This document shows, one piece after another, positions 1 to 9,759 of a DNA stretch of 64,000 nt (position 1 is the first letter of the stretch; the number at the start of each line of letters is the position of its first letter). A model generated the notes under the pieces. That model was not told where the DNA came from. It searched no databases and saw only the letters and a list, made by a program, of their open reading frames with translations. The position numbers were made by a program, and so were the translations under genes. The DNA is from Apoda limacodes (lineage: Eukaryota; Arthropoda; Insecta; Lepidoptera; Limacodidae), in the NCBI GenBank assembly GCA_946406115.1, contig OX291556.1:12120501-12184500 (forward strand), written 5' to 3'.

Positions 1-33
1 ATCCAGAATGGAATTTGGTGGTCAATTTCAGAA

Positions 34-3000
34 CTAAAATCCTATACAAATATTAAGAATCAGTACTCTTAGAACCATCGGATCGAAAGTGAAATAAGGT
101 ATGATGATCTGTGAAAAGAAATGTCAAAATTCTAAATAAACAAAAAAAAACTATCGCTACGAACATTTAACGTTCACTTTAATTTTTTGTTAGTTTCAGT
201 ATTGTTTTTATATTTTGTGATTTCGAAATGTGTGCAATCCCAATTTCAATCCAATCGCAATTTGGTTTAGGAGTACCGATGGAGATCGAGTTTAAGCTTG
301 CCACGAAATTGGATAAAAACTGGATTGCGATTGAAACTGATATCAGTTGTAGGCCTCCAGGGGTTGTCACAAAATTGAAAACCTTTTTTGGAACAAATTA
401 GTACTTAGTAACTAAAACGATTCAAAAGTAATTTTAAGAATCTTATTTGAATTAAAAAAATTTTTTTTTATATTTTATAGTTTTTTTACTAAAATCTGAA
501 AAATAGCTTGTATGATGAGTAACGATTGCGAGATTTTTTTTTAAGAAAAATACCTACCTTTTAACTTTTTAATCGCGAGTCAAGAGTATGTACTTATATT
601 AGAAAACTTCAACTAGAACCGTAGAACATTTTACCTTATAATTGCGTCGAATGCTCTCCAGAAGTTTATCGATGATTGTAATAGGGACCTGGAAATTATA
701 AATTATTTATGTATTTTTTTTAATCCGCACTGTACGTGATCATTTTTAAAACCTTAAGGTGTGAGGGTGAATTCCCTGGCGATGGTATGCCAATGCTCTT
801 CGAAACAGTGTGGAGAGTGTTCTGGAATTGTGGGATCCCAGTAAATGGTTTTTTCTTAGCGGCTTGTAGGGTTGAACCGGACCAAGTTTTCCCGTCTCCA
901 GTCAGATACCTTGGACAGAGTGGTCTCAAACTTTCCTCCACATCGAAACGTGGGATGCTTGCACGGCCCGTGTAAAAAGCGTCTCCAGTACTGTCATCTG
1001 CATAGCAATGTATGTTGATGTACAACATGTCATTGATATGCAGTAGAAACAGCGTAGGAGGTAGCACAAACCCGTGCAGGGCAAAAGCCTTAGTGTCCAT
1101 GCTATCAGAGCAACTACTGTCAACTATGGCTTGAATGCGTCTGCCGGACAAATAATTGCCACCCATTTGCACAAATGGCAACTTCGAAAGAAGACCCCGG
1201 TGCCAGACCCGATCGAACGCCTTCTCTATGTCCAGGCTTCATGCCAATGCCGTCCCCTGACTCTCAATGGCTAGTGCCCATCGAAGTATGAGAAACACAA
1301 GAAGGTCACCAGTCGAGCGACCGTGGCAAAAGCAATATTGACGGTAGCTGATCATTCATTCATTCGCAGTCTTTCTAAAATTAACGAGAATAAAAAATAG
1401 ATTTTTTAAGGTTCTTACCGAGAGTGCTTTTCCGACGGCTATACCAAATTGGTCTAGGTTTGATGCCGTACTGCCATCTGTAGTAAATGCATTAATAGTT
1501 TTACAAATATCATGATATAAGTAATTTTTTTTTGTCAGCTTGTAGATGTAGGTACAGCTAATAGTCCAATCAAATTAGAAAATAAAAAAAACATTAATTG
1601 GTAGAATTTTAAATTTTGATGTACATGTTCATTAAGACCTCCCGTTGTGCTTACTAAAAGCCCCCACGATACCTGTTGCGCGCGCGCCGCCATCTTGGAA
1701 AAAAGGTACCCTTTTTCAGTTTTTTGCTTATATCTCGGCAATACTTATTAATATTAAATTTCCTATAAAAAAGCTAAGAAATATTCTTTATGTATCTCTA
1801 ATACTTTAGCTGTAATCCGACATTGAACATATTTTTTTCTATATTTTTGCTATCGATATACAGTTTTGTTTCTGTTTACTCCTAAAATGTTCATACGTAT
1901 CTTCAAAAACTTATTCCATGACACTACCTAGAGATAGAAAAACCGACAGAGATGATGAGAAAGAGAGAAAGAGAGAGAAGGGGTAAGATAAATCAGGCCT
2001 AGATGTATGATGTGACATGATGTGTATAGCAGGGCGGAGTCCGCTTGGTCAGTAAGAATAGCCAATAGAACAAAGACAAAGTTCTCGACAGACTGATAAA
2101 CAAACTCAATTTTAACATTATGACTGCTACTAACTACGCCGTTAATGACAAACATACGCTGGACATACTCTACATAGCGTTCCTACAGAACAGAAGCCTA
2201 CATTTGCGCTCCATAGTAGTACTGGATGAACTTTGATCTAACAATCTCTTGGTTATTATGTCCCGACCCAGGCTTACAAAGTCACTGCGACAGACTGTGA
2301 TAGACTGGGACAAATTCAAGAAAGCTCTTAAAAAATCAGCTCACCACAGCTAGATCTCATTCCTGTTCTCAATAGATCTCTGATATTGATGTGGTCATCA
2401 AATCTGTCACCCAACAGTCACTCGCAAGCAACTATTAGCAAGTGCATAAAATAGAAACCAGTTAAGAGCGATCTCATTGTATGTGGAACAGCTTATATTA
2501 ATAGCTTAAAAATCGTTAAGTAGGATTTATTGAACGCTGTCGCCACGTCGAAAAATGGAGATCCTATAGGTATAAATGTGCTCCGTGACATCTGTGATGC
2601 CGTGCTCCTATTCTGTTGCCCAAAATCGAAGCAAAATCCGTCTAGCTAGAATACAGAAACCTAGCCTTACGTTATGTAAAAGCGCTACGTCAAGTATTTC
2701 CAGCCTATGACTATTGGTAGTATTACAGTACTATAAACGGTGCTTGGTAACTATATACATACAAAGTCTCGTAAATCGTAATAAGTTGCCTAAGTCTTTA
2801 TGAGAATTGAGGCACACCTACGAGACGACGATCAGCTGATGGCTGGTCATGGCTTTTCGGTATTGATAGGCAGTCGCGGCTATTTCAAGGTTCTTATACA
2901 CACCAAGTGGCCCCAAAACACATTCCGACCCAGCCATACACAACATGTCACATAATGCAATTGCTTCTTTCCTCCTGTCCTTTTTTCTCTCTTTCTCACC

Positions 3001-5877
3001 CTCTCATCTCTCTTTTTCTCTTTCTCTCTTAGTAGGCGAAATAAATCTAAAAAATGTATTCGAACCATTTTGGTGTAAACATAAAACAAATGGTATATCG
3101 GCAGCAAAAAAAACAATCATTTTCTTCTTTAACGGCGCATTACAGCTCAAATACTAGAGATACAATAGTAAAATGTTTTAGCTTTTTTATAGGATATCTA
3201 ATAATCTATCGTTTTTCAACCACTTTTTTTCCGTATCAGCAATAATTGCTGAGATATAAGCAAAAATCTAAAAAAGGGTACCTATTTTCCAAGAGGGCGG
3301 CGCGAGCGCAACAGCTATCGATGGGGACTTTTAGTATGTTCAACCGGAGGTCTTAATGAACTACTACACTAAAATTCAAAACTCTACTAATTAATGTTTT
3401 TTAGCCTAAAAATGTATCTAATTTGACTGTACTATAAGCATTCTTTAAAATTTAAATATTCAACTTTCCGTAGTCGTATACTCGTCACTAGGTTGGTTTT
3501 TTGTTTCTTTTTAGTGCCAGTTTCATCTTTTATGTACTAACTTAAATCTTTCTTGTAATTATTTTTCTACTATTTAAACACTTTGTGCGATTAAAGATAA
3601 TACTTTCGTATAATATGAAATTTGAAAGTACCTACAAACAAAAGACTAGACTAGATAGTTAGACATTTTAACATGTTGGTAAATTACCTTTTTCCTTTGG
3701 AGTGTCGTCAAGAATAAACTTTGCTCCTCTCAGAAAACCATTCGTGACCTGTGAATAAAGTTGAGCGGTGTTAATATTATGAACTAGCTGACCGTGCGAA
3801 CGTTGTTTCTCGTTTTAGAGCAACTGGCGCGCTACCTATTGTGAAAAGGTTTACCCTTAGTACGTGAGTCTGAATCGCACAAGACCAGTTTTTTCTTTCT
3901 TAGAAATCTTCCCCGGCGTGAGCACAACAACTCATCAAAATTTTACTACAATCGGTTTACCCTTAGTGCACTAGTCCAACTCGCACTATACCATTTTTAA
4001 CTTATTACACACTACATAAAAACCTTGACATAACAAAAACGAACACAACAATATAAGAATTATCTAATTTGGTGCAGTCGTTCGGAAGTAACAGCATGAC
4101 CAAGGAAAACAGAGATTAATTTTTATATAATTATATATAGATAGGAATGAGCCATAAAAAAACAAAATGTAAGCCCTCAATTTAGTCTAAAAACGATTTG
4201 CTTGGTGATATTTCACATTCGTTTTGATATCAATAAAATGACACATAAAAGAAACTGCATCAGTTCTACTGTCAAAGTTTTGTTATGTGAACAAATCAGT
4301 ATTGAGGAGATCTATACTATCCCTTCTGAGTCGCTTGTGAGCGTAAGCCGTGCCCCAATAGTGGGGACGTATGAAGGCTGGCGAGAATCGAGAGAATACT
4401 ATCCATGACCGCCTTCATAGCTAAGCAAATCGCAAAGATGAAATGGGCGGGGCATAGCTCGAAGAACTGATTTTCAATAGGAAAAAGATTCTTGAATGAC
4501 GGCGTTGTACTGGAAAATGCAGCTTAGGAGGACATAGCTCTACGCTAGATGAATAGATGACCATGTGAAGGTCAGTCAGGCAGTCAGGCAGGGAGCCGTT
4601 GGTATTTACAGGCGACACAGAACCGCATGCTTAGTTAAGTGCCGTAAGATCAGGTATATCTCCAGAAGTAGAAGTCTGATACAATGACGATGGTGATGGT
4701 GAATTAACCATTGACGACCTGCGAAACTAATCCATTAAGTGGTCTATAGAAACAGCTGGTTATATATCTCCTAAGACCAATGAATCTTTTCATAAGCCTT
4801 AATTCTAGATTCTACGTGTTCGCCTTTTTTTACCAGACACCGCATATGATAAATAATATAATTATATCAGAATTTGTTATTCTCCATTAACTTACACTTA
4901 AGATGGCAGAAACCAATGCTGAGTTTCTTTTAGATCTTGAATTTGTATCTAAAGTGTTGTCAATCTCCTCTGCATCAGCGTGCATCCCGGGAATGAGACC
5001 ATCAAGTCTCATTGCCCGGTTTGGACCCACTGTCGGTATTTGCACTTGTGACACTTGCTGTAATGAATTCCAATAGTGGTTTTCAACATTTTCATACTTT
5101 ACTTCCTGTGAATGATAAAAATACCTAAACTTAGTGCATACCATACAATGCTGGGTGTCCAAAAGATTCAAGGAAGTCTTTTTAGATATAAGAAATCGTC
5201 GAAGTCGAACATTTACAAAAAAATATTAATTCTGTCACTCCATATTTGGGACTTTATTAAAATTGATTGGAAAACAAAAAATGATATTCTCTTGATTCTT
5301 ATTTCATAAAATAAATATAAATATGACCAAGAAAATTTTCTAATTTCATAGTTCTAAGTAAATATTTAAATTTTATACCGACAAAAAACCGAAGAGATTT
5401 TCAACATGCGGTCACGTGCTACCGCATATCGTACGTGGGACTGTATGTCTTTGTATGCTTTTATAGTGAAATATGAATGAAACGGCACGCTTTTGCTAAG
5501 GTATGCCATAGCCTTAAACTTAGAATAATATAATTTTTAAGGTAAAAGTTAAAACACACCGTCTTTAAAATCACACATTTAAAAAAATGTTTATTTAGTC
5601 TCTAAAAAATAATTGTAGCAAAAGATGTCAAATTTGAACTTATTAAAAATAGAGACAGGTAGAGCACAAAGTAGCAAACGCCAATTTTAACTCATTTACA
5701 ACACTAGATTTCATTTCCGATAGGTGCAACTGATAGCATTAGATTTATAGGAAATTCAACATTTTTTTATCTTAAATCGAATATAACAAATTATTAAAAA
5801 AGTCAAAAATAAATAAAACTTACCGCCCAAATTTGTGCAATATGTGATACAATAAGCATAATTATAACTCTTTTCAT
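34..5877 (-). CDS. Predicted six-exon gene for a small secreted protein, family not recognised
   Basis: Seen in sequence: exons at 5824-5877, 4896-5105, 3688-3748, 1419-1477, 635-688 and 37-108 (stop 34-36) join into one open frame of about 170 codons. Introns start GTAAGT, GTAAGT, GTAATT, GTAAGA, GTAAAA and end in TTCACAG, TTCACAG, CTACAG, TTCCAG, TCACAG. Exon phases agree at every junction, including the one split codon between exons 3 and 4. Exon 1 begins at an ATG and encodes 18 residues (MKRVIIMLIV...QIWA) that look like a signal peptide. Exon 2 (70 residues) is hydrophilic and carries an SRSKR basic site before NSALVSAILS. Exons 3-5 are amphipathic (VTNGFLRGAK..., ...FGIAVGKALS, VPITIIDKLLESIRRNYK). 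The last exon is hydrophobic and least certain; the gene might continue beyond the window. Introns 2, 3 and 4 contain transposon insertions. Inference: a secreted or processed peptide precursor; function unknown. Confidence 0.6.
722..1357 (-). mobile_element. Decayed LINE fragment (RT domain), copy A of the CR1/Jockey-type family
   Basis: The minus strand reads as the same reverse transcriptase found at 8316-9596 and 33355-34536. Recognisable stretches are GRSTGDLLVF, a D/EKAFDRVWHRG block, LHINDML and the YADD catalytic motif. It lacks about 20 bases in the SYGVPEG region. It also lacks a block of several hundred bases between the NTP-side region (near 810) and the HRQGIHSHT-like end (near 780). 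Several frameshifts make it a pseudogene. It has no intact 3' tail. It lies inside intron 4 of the secreted-protein gene, on the same strand as that gene. Confidence 0.85.
1563..3440. mobile_element. Long-terminal-inverted-repeat (foldback-like) DNA element
   Basis: The stretches at about 1563-2060 and 2885-3440 are inverted copies of each other. Both show, in mirrored order, the block TTCATTAAGACCTCC, a GC-rich patch with GCGCGCCGCC-like sequence, GGTACCCTTTTT, TATATCTC, TCCTATAAAAAAGCTAA, an AGAGAGAAAGAG-type purine run and TGTGACATG. The arms are therefore about 500 bases each and visibly diverged. The 0.8-kb middle contains no transposase. Its plus strand has LINE-endonuclease-like remains (WDKFKKALKKS near 2305-2340). 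The element sits in intron 3 of the secreted-protein gene. Exact termini and a target duplication could not be fixed. Confidence 0.75.
3785..4142 (+). mobile_element. RTE-like LINE/SINE 3' tail remnant
   Basis: The stretch begins TAGCTGACCGTGCGAACGTT and ends in AACAGAGATTAATTTTTATATAATTA followed by TATATATAGATAG, the type of ending I associate with RTE-type non-LTR elements in Lepidoptera. Inside, a motif around GTTTACCCTTAGT...CACTA occurs twice (3849-3890 and 3955-3997). No coding sequence survives. It lies in intron 2 of the secreted-protein gene, in the opposite orientation. Confidence 0.5.
4310..4700 (+). mobile_element. Degenerate RTE-type LINE end
   Basis: A GCCGTGCCCCAATAGTGGGG motif (4348-4367), shared with the SINE at 59355-59625, is followed by IAKQIAKMKWAGHSS in the plus frame near 4425-4465. 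The latter matches the conserved IAKLKWQWAGHIARR-type C-terminus of RTE reverse transcriptases. The stretch ends in a TGACGATGGTGATGGTGA-type tail near 4683, as RTE copies often do. It is heavily frameshifted. Confidence 0.5.
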
Positions 5878-6227
5878 TTTACTTTGAAAAATATCTCTGA
5901 ATTCAACTTACAATAATTTAATATGTAATTTACTGGCCCAGAGTACGTTTTCACGGCTATCGCAGAAGCTATAAAAAACTGTTATGAATCATTTTAAAGT
6001 TTATAAAATGTTTAATTTAAATTCTAAACTTGGATATTCGCGATTTTACTTATTAACGTTTCCGATTAAATTATAACTACCTAAAATAAGTGAGTATAAA
6101 AGGTTGATTGTTATCAAAAATAATCATTTAATTGACAAAAAAAAAAATCATGAGGAAATGTATATTTCAACACCCTCGTGGTTAATATTTTTTGTAGCTA
6201 CTGTTATGAATTACGTACCTTATTTAC

Positions 6228-6350
6228 AACATAGGCCGGGCGCACACTACGAGAATGTTCCGATAGAATATTACGCGCCCGACGGGCACTCTGAGCATAC
6301 ATTTCGTCACGAAAAATTTTCTTACAGTGTGCGGGGTCTAGTTTTAGAGA
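6228..6350. mobile_element. Small palindromic (MITE-like) element
   Basis: Its ends are CCGGGCGCACACTACGAGAA and the inverse of a TTTTCTTACAGTGTGCGGGG segment, so they form short imperfect inverted repeats. A related copy in the opposite orientation lies at 31390-31490; both carry ACGGGCACTCTG and GTGCGCCCGG-like blocks. It supplies most of an 87-codon open frame (6104-6367) that I do not regard as a gene. Confidence 0.5.
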
Positions 6351-6379
6351 AAGGAGAGGAGTGTTAAAGCCAGCCTTAA

Positions 6380-6595
6380 GGGGGCGATGTAGGCCAGATA
6401 GCTTATTACTGCCATACTAACGATGTGCATGTAAATATAATAAAATCATTACACAATGTCATATACATTACTATATGAGATGTATTTGTTACATTCTTCT
6501 TACATAATTTAATATAATGTGATCAAAAAAGTGATATTGTATCCTATTTTTGAGAAATAAACTATTTGAATTTGAATTTGAATTTCAATGATTTT
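6380..6595 (+). mobile_element. Probable LINE 3' end
   Basis: A non-coding AT-rich stretch ends in GAGAAATAAACTATTTGAAT and a repeated TTTGAAT tail (6562-6590). Such an AATAAA plus short-period tail is typical of non-LTR element 3' ends. No coding part is present. Confidence 0.35.
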
Positions 6596-7049
6596 GTATT
6601 TACAACTTATATTATGATGCACTAGATATCCCATCGAATAACCAGTTCTAATAACAGACATCCATTACAAACTGAATGCAATACGCGCTTTGAAAATTTG
6701 CACAAGTGTCGAAACATTGGTCACTTTTAGATTTCTTTAGCATGAAATACAGTAATTAAAAATCACTCAGATAATTAATGTACTAGACAAAAAAAGTTTC
6801 AAAATATATATTTTTAAATTTTTTTTAGTTAGGTATTATAGTTTTAGCACAAAATTTACTTAAAAATCGCGTATCTACTTACGCGATCTAACCCAAATCT
6901 AAGTATAAAACATTTTCCAAAAAAAAAACATTTTTCAACAGATGCGGCCCGCGGTTTCACCCACAAAAAATATTTCCATTAATAACTATTGATCGGGTTA
7001 AAAGTACTTACTTTTTGTTCTTTTCTGGTCTTACAGGTGCCTTCGTAGC

Positions 7050-7320
7050 AAAAATCAAGTCATTTGTTCGCACGGGTACGACGTCAGGAATATTACTCCA
7101 AAGAAAAACTGATTTTCTTGGGAATTATCTGAAGATAACCATAGCGTAATAACTACTAATAGTGGGGTAACTCGGCTGTCTAGGCAGCGAAACGATGAGG
7201 TGCGGTGCGGTCTAGGGCGGGGACTCCCCACCCCTATTTCACAGGCGACCGCTCCGTCTGACTGCCAGTGCGCCTGGGTACTGTCCAAGTAGCGTGTTGT
7301 GTTTCGTTATCGCCCATTAA
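7050..7320. other. GC-rich patch in AT-rich DNA
   Basis: Positions 7170-7290 are much richer in G and C than their surroundings (GGTGCGGTGCGGTCTAGGGC, then clustered CCCC and GGGG runs). The longest frame is minus 7055-7288 and resembles no family I know. It could be a promoter or 5' leader of an unseen gene, or part of a repeat. Confidence 0.3.
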
Positions 7321-7779
7321 ATTTAATAATTATTGTGACAAATGTGAGAATCGTTGAATACCTATCTAAATTTTTGCCACAAACATAATTTATGTAAAAT
7401 AAAGTCCCCCAGTCTGCCCGTTTATCTTATGTCTGTATGCTCTGCCAAGGAGCATGGGCACTTTTGCTCCAAAACTAAACTAAAGCAGGCACTTTTGTAA
7501 CAAATTTCAGATTAATGTTGAATGTCTGTACTTCATTTATTATTATACGCGTCAAGCTCAAGCCGGTTAGATTCTGAGATAAACTTATCATAAATACTAT
7601 GTTGACTAACAATCGAAGAATCCGCGTTTAACATCATTAGCTAATCACTTGTTTGTGACCGCGAGGAGGTTCTTGGACAACAGGTTCCGCCACGAGAGTT
7701 AAAATTAGGGCGGGGGATGTGTACGATGGAAAGGGACAGGGACAGGAGTTACATTGTGCGCTGTAACAGCTGACGACGC

Positions 7780-7990
7780 TAATAATAAATTATAAATATT
7801 TTTGGACATCACACACAGCGCCGTCTGGTGCTAAACTAGGCAAAGCTTGTGCTATGGATGCCAGACAACGGATACAAATACATATATATAGACAAACGCA
7901 AATAATAAATGTTTTGTCTTGCGCGGAAATCTTACCCACGCCCTCTATTCAGCAGTTGGGTCATTACCCACTGGTCCACGGAGCTGACAT
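7780..7990 (-). mobile_element. tRNA-derived SINE
   Basis: On the minus strand a tRNA-like head carries an A-box-like GGACCAGTGGGTAATGACCC and a degenerate B box. It is followed by a body shared with the copies at 35521-35776 and 18550-19892 (GGACATCACACACAGCGCCG and CAAAGCTTGTGCTATGG on the plus strand). It ends near TTATAAATATTTTTGG. Not a functional tRNA. Confidence 0.7.
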
Positions 7991-8315
7991 AATCCATATA
8001 TTGCAGAATATATTGAAAGAAAACTGCAACTTTAATTGAGTACCTAAACAGTTATTTTACTTTTGAACTTTGTTCTTTATAAATATTACAATATATAGAA
8101 TTTAATATATGAAACTTTAAAGCTTTATGCAGAGAGAAATTGAGAAAATATAAATATTGTTTTTGCTTTGGTTAATATACGCTGCGGGTGACGTGTTAAA
8201 CGCAAAGCGAAACTTATGCTGAAAAGTCTAAGCTCAGTTACTAATTGTTATAAAATGTCAGTCTACACTTATCTCATTGTTAATAATATTTTAATACTTT
8301 ACATTTATTTATACT

Positions 8316-9596
8316 GGTGACCTTCAAGTGTATCTCACACACCGATGGGCACTAGCAATTGAGAGTCAGGGGGAGGCATTGGCATGTAGCCTGGACATAG
8401 CGAAGGCGTTCGATCGGGTCTGGCACCGGGGTCTTCTATCGAAGTTGCCATCTTACGGAGTGCCCGAGGGTTTGTGCAAATGGGTGGCTAGCTTTTTGTC
8501 CGGCAGACGCATACGAACCGTAGTTGACGGTAGTTTCTCTGATAGCATGGACATTAATGCTGGTGTCCCGCAAGGCTCTGTGCTGTCTCCTACGCTGTTT
8601 CTACTGCATATCAATGACATGTTGGACATCAACAACATACATTGCTATGCAGATGACAGTACTGGAGACGCTTTTTACACGGGTCGTGCAAACATCCCTC
8701 GTTCCGTTGTGGAGGAAAACCGCGGAGAACTTGTGTCTCAAATCGAGACCACACTGTCCCAGGTCTCTGACTGGGGACGGGTAAACTTGGTCCGATTCAA
8801 CCCTACAAAGACACAAGTGTACGCGTTCACCGCTAAGAAAACTCCATTCACTGTAGTCCCACAATTTCAGAACACTCCCCTCTCCATCTCCAAGAGCATT
8901 GGGATCCTTGGTGTTGACATCTCAAGCGATGTTCAGTTCCGAGATTATTTACAAGATAAAGTGAAGCTTGCGTCCAAAAAACTTGGTGTACTCAACAGAG
9001 CGAAGCAGTACTTCACGTCGGGGCAAAGGTTGTTACTTTACAAGTCGCAAGTTCGGCCCCATATGGAGTACTGCTGCCATCTCTGGGCAGGTGCACCCGG
9101 ATACCAGCTTGGCCCTTTTGACTCGGTTCAACGACGGGCTGTGAGAATTGTCGACGATTTCAAACTCACTTGCGGTATCGAGCCCTTAAGTCTGAGGAGA
9201 GACTTTGTCTCACTGTGTGTGTTTTACCGCTTGTACAATGGGTTGTGTTCTGAGGAATTGTTCGAAATAATGCCCATGGCTTCTTTCTACCATCGCACCG
9301 CTCGCCATCGGCAGGGAATTCATTCTCACACTTTAGAACCTAAATAGTCGCGTACAGTGCCGTTTCAGAGAAACTTCCTCCCGCGAACGCTGAAGTGGTG
9401 GAATGAGCTCCCTGCCAAGGTTTTCTGCAAGGACTACAGTATAGAGTTATTCAAGAAAGAAATTATTAGATTTCTGAAGGGTCGGCAACGCGCAAGTGAT
9501 ACTCCTGGTGTTGCAAGCGTCCATAGTCTACGGTGACCGCTTGCCATCAGGCGGACCGTAAGCTTGTTTGTCACCTTAGTGGTATAAAAAAAAAAA
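8316..9596 (+). mobile_element. 5'-truncated CR1/Jockey-type LINE, copy B, nearly intact
   Basis: The copy starts inside the RT domain at CTGGTGACCTTC and runs through the RT C-terminus to a 3' end with TCAGGCGGACCGTAAGC, CACCTTAGTGGTATAAAA and a poly-A run (9587-9596). After the stop at 9345 the frame would continue as RNFLPRT...WWNELP...EIIRFLKGRQRASDT...VHSLR before the 3' UTR. The same 3' end recurs as fragments at 23165, 32750, 37205, 46140, 46565, 50035 and 54360. Confidence 0.9.
8328..9347 (+). pseudogene. Reverse transcriptase, partial (LINE copy B)
   Basis: An open frame of 339 codons without an own ATG, because the element is 5'-truncated. Visible RT blocks, in order: DIAKAFDRVWHRG (first catalytic Asp), SYGVPEGLCKWVASFLSGRR, GVPQGSVLSPTLFLLHINDM, YADDSTGDAFYTG (catalytic YADD), then the thumb/C-terminal region VRFNPTKTQVYAFT, KLGVLNRAKQYF, MEYCCHLWAGAPGYQL and GLCSEELFEIMP. 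It ends at TAG at 9345-9347. Copy C has TGG (Trp) at that place, so this is one G-to-A nonsense change in an otherwise readable frame. Confidence 0.85.
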
Positions 9597-9759
9597 CATA
9601 TTTACATTTACATTACATTTACATATTCTCTGCGTTCACACAACATTTACTAACACTACAACAGCTAAGTACTGCAGCGAGTGGGGGCGTAATGCTGATT
9701 TATAAAAATACCTCTAGGTGCGGGCTCTATCTGCTTGATTGAAACTAGGTACATTAGGG
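9597..9759. other. LINE 3' flank
   Basis: A short TTTACAT-rich tail (9599-9625) follows the poly-A of LINE copy B, then unique sequence. Confidence 0.5.

Noticed and set aside
4896..5105. Exon 2 ending KRNSALVSAILS as a pigment-dispersing factor (PDF) peptide
   Set aside because: It resembles the NSxLxxSxLxLP start of PDF, but the next in-frame exon (3688-3748) continues VTNGFLRGAK and not LPK...NDAG, so no amidated PDF peptide can be formed.
6104..6367. 87-codon plus frame as a gene
   Set aside because: Most of it is the MITE-like element at 6228-6350, which recurs at 31390-31490; the rest is AT-rich and without similarity.
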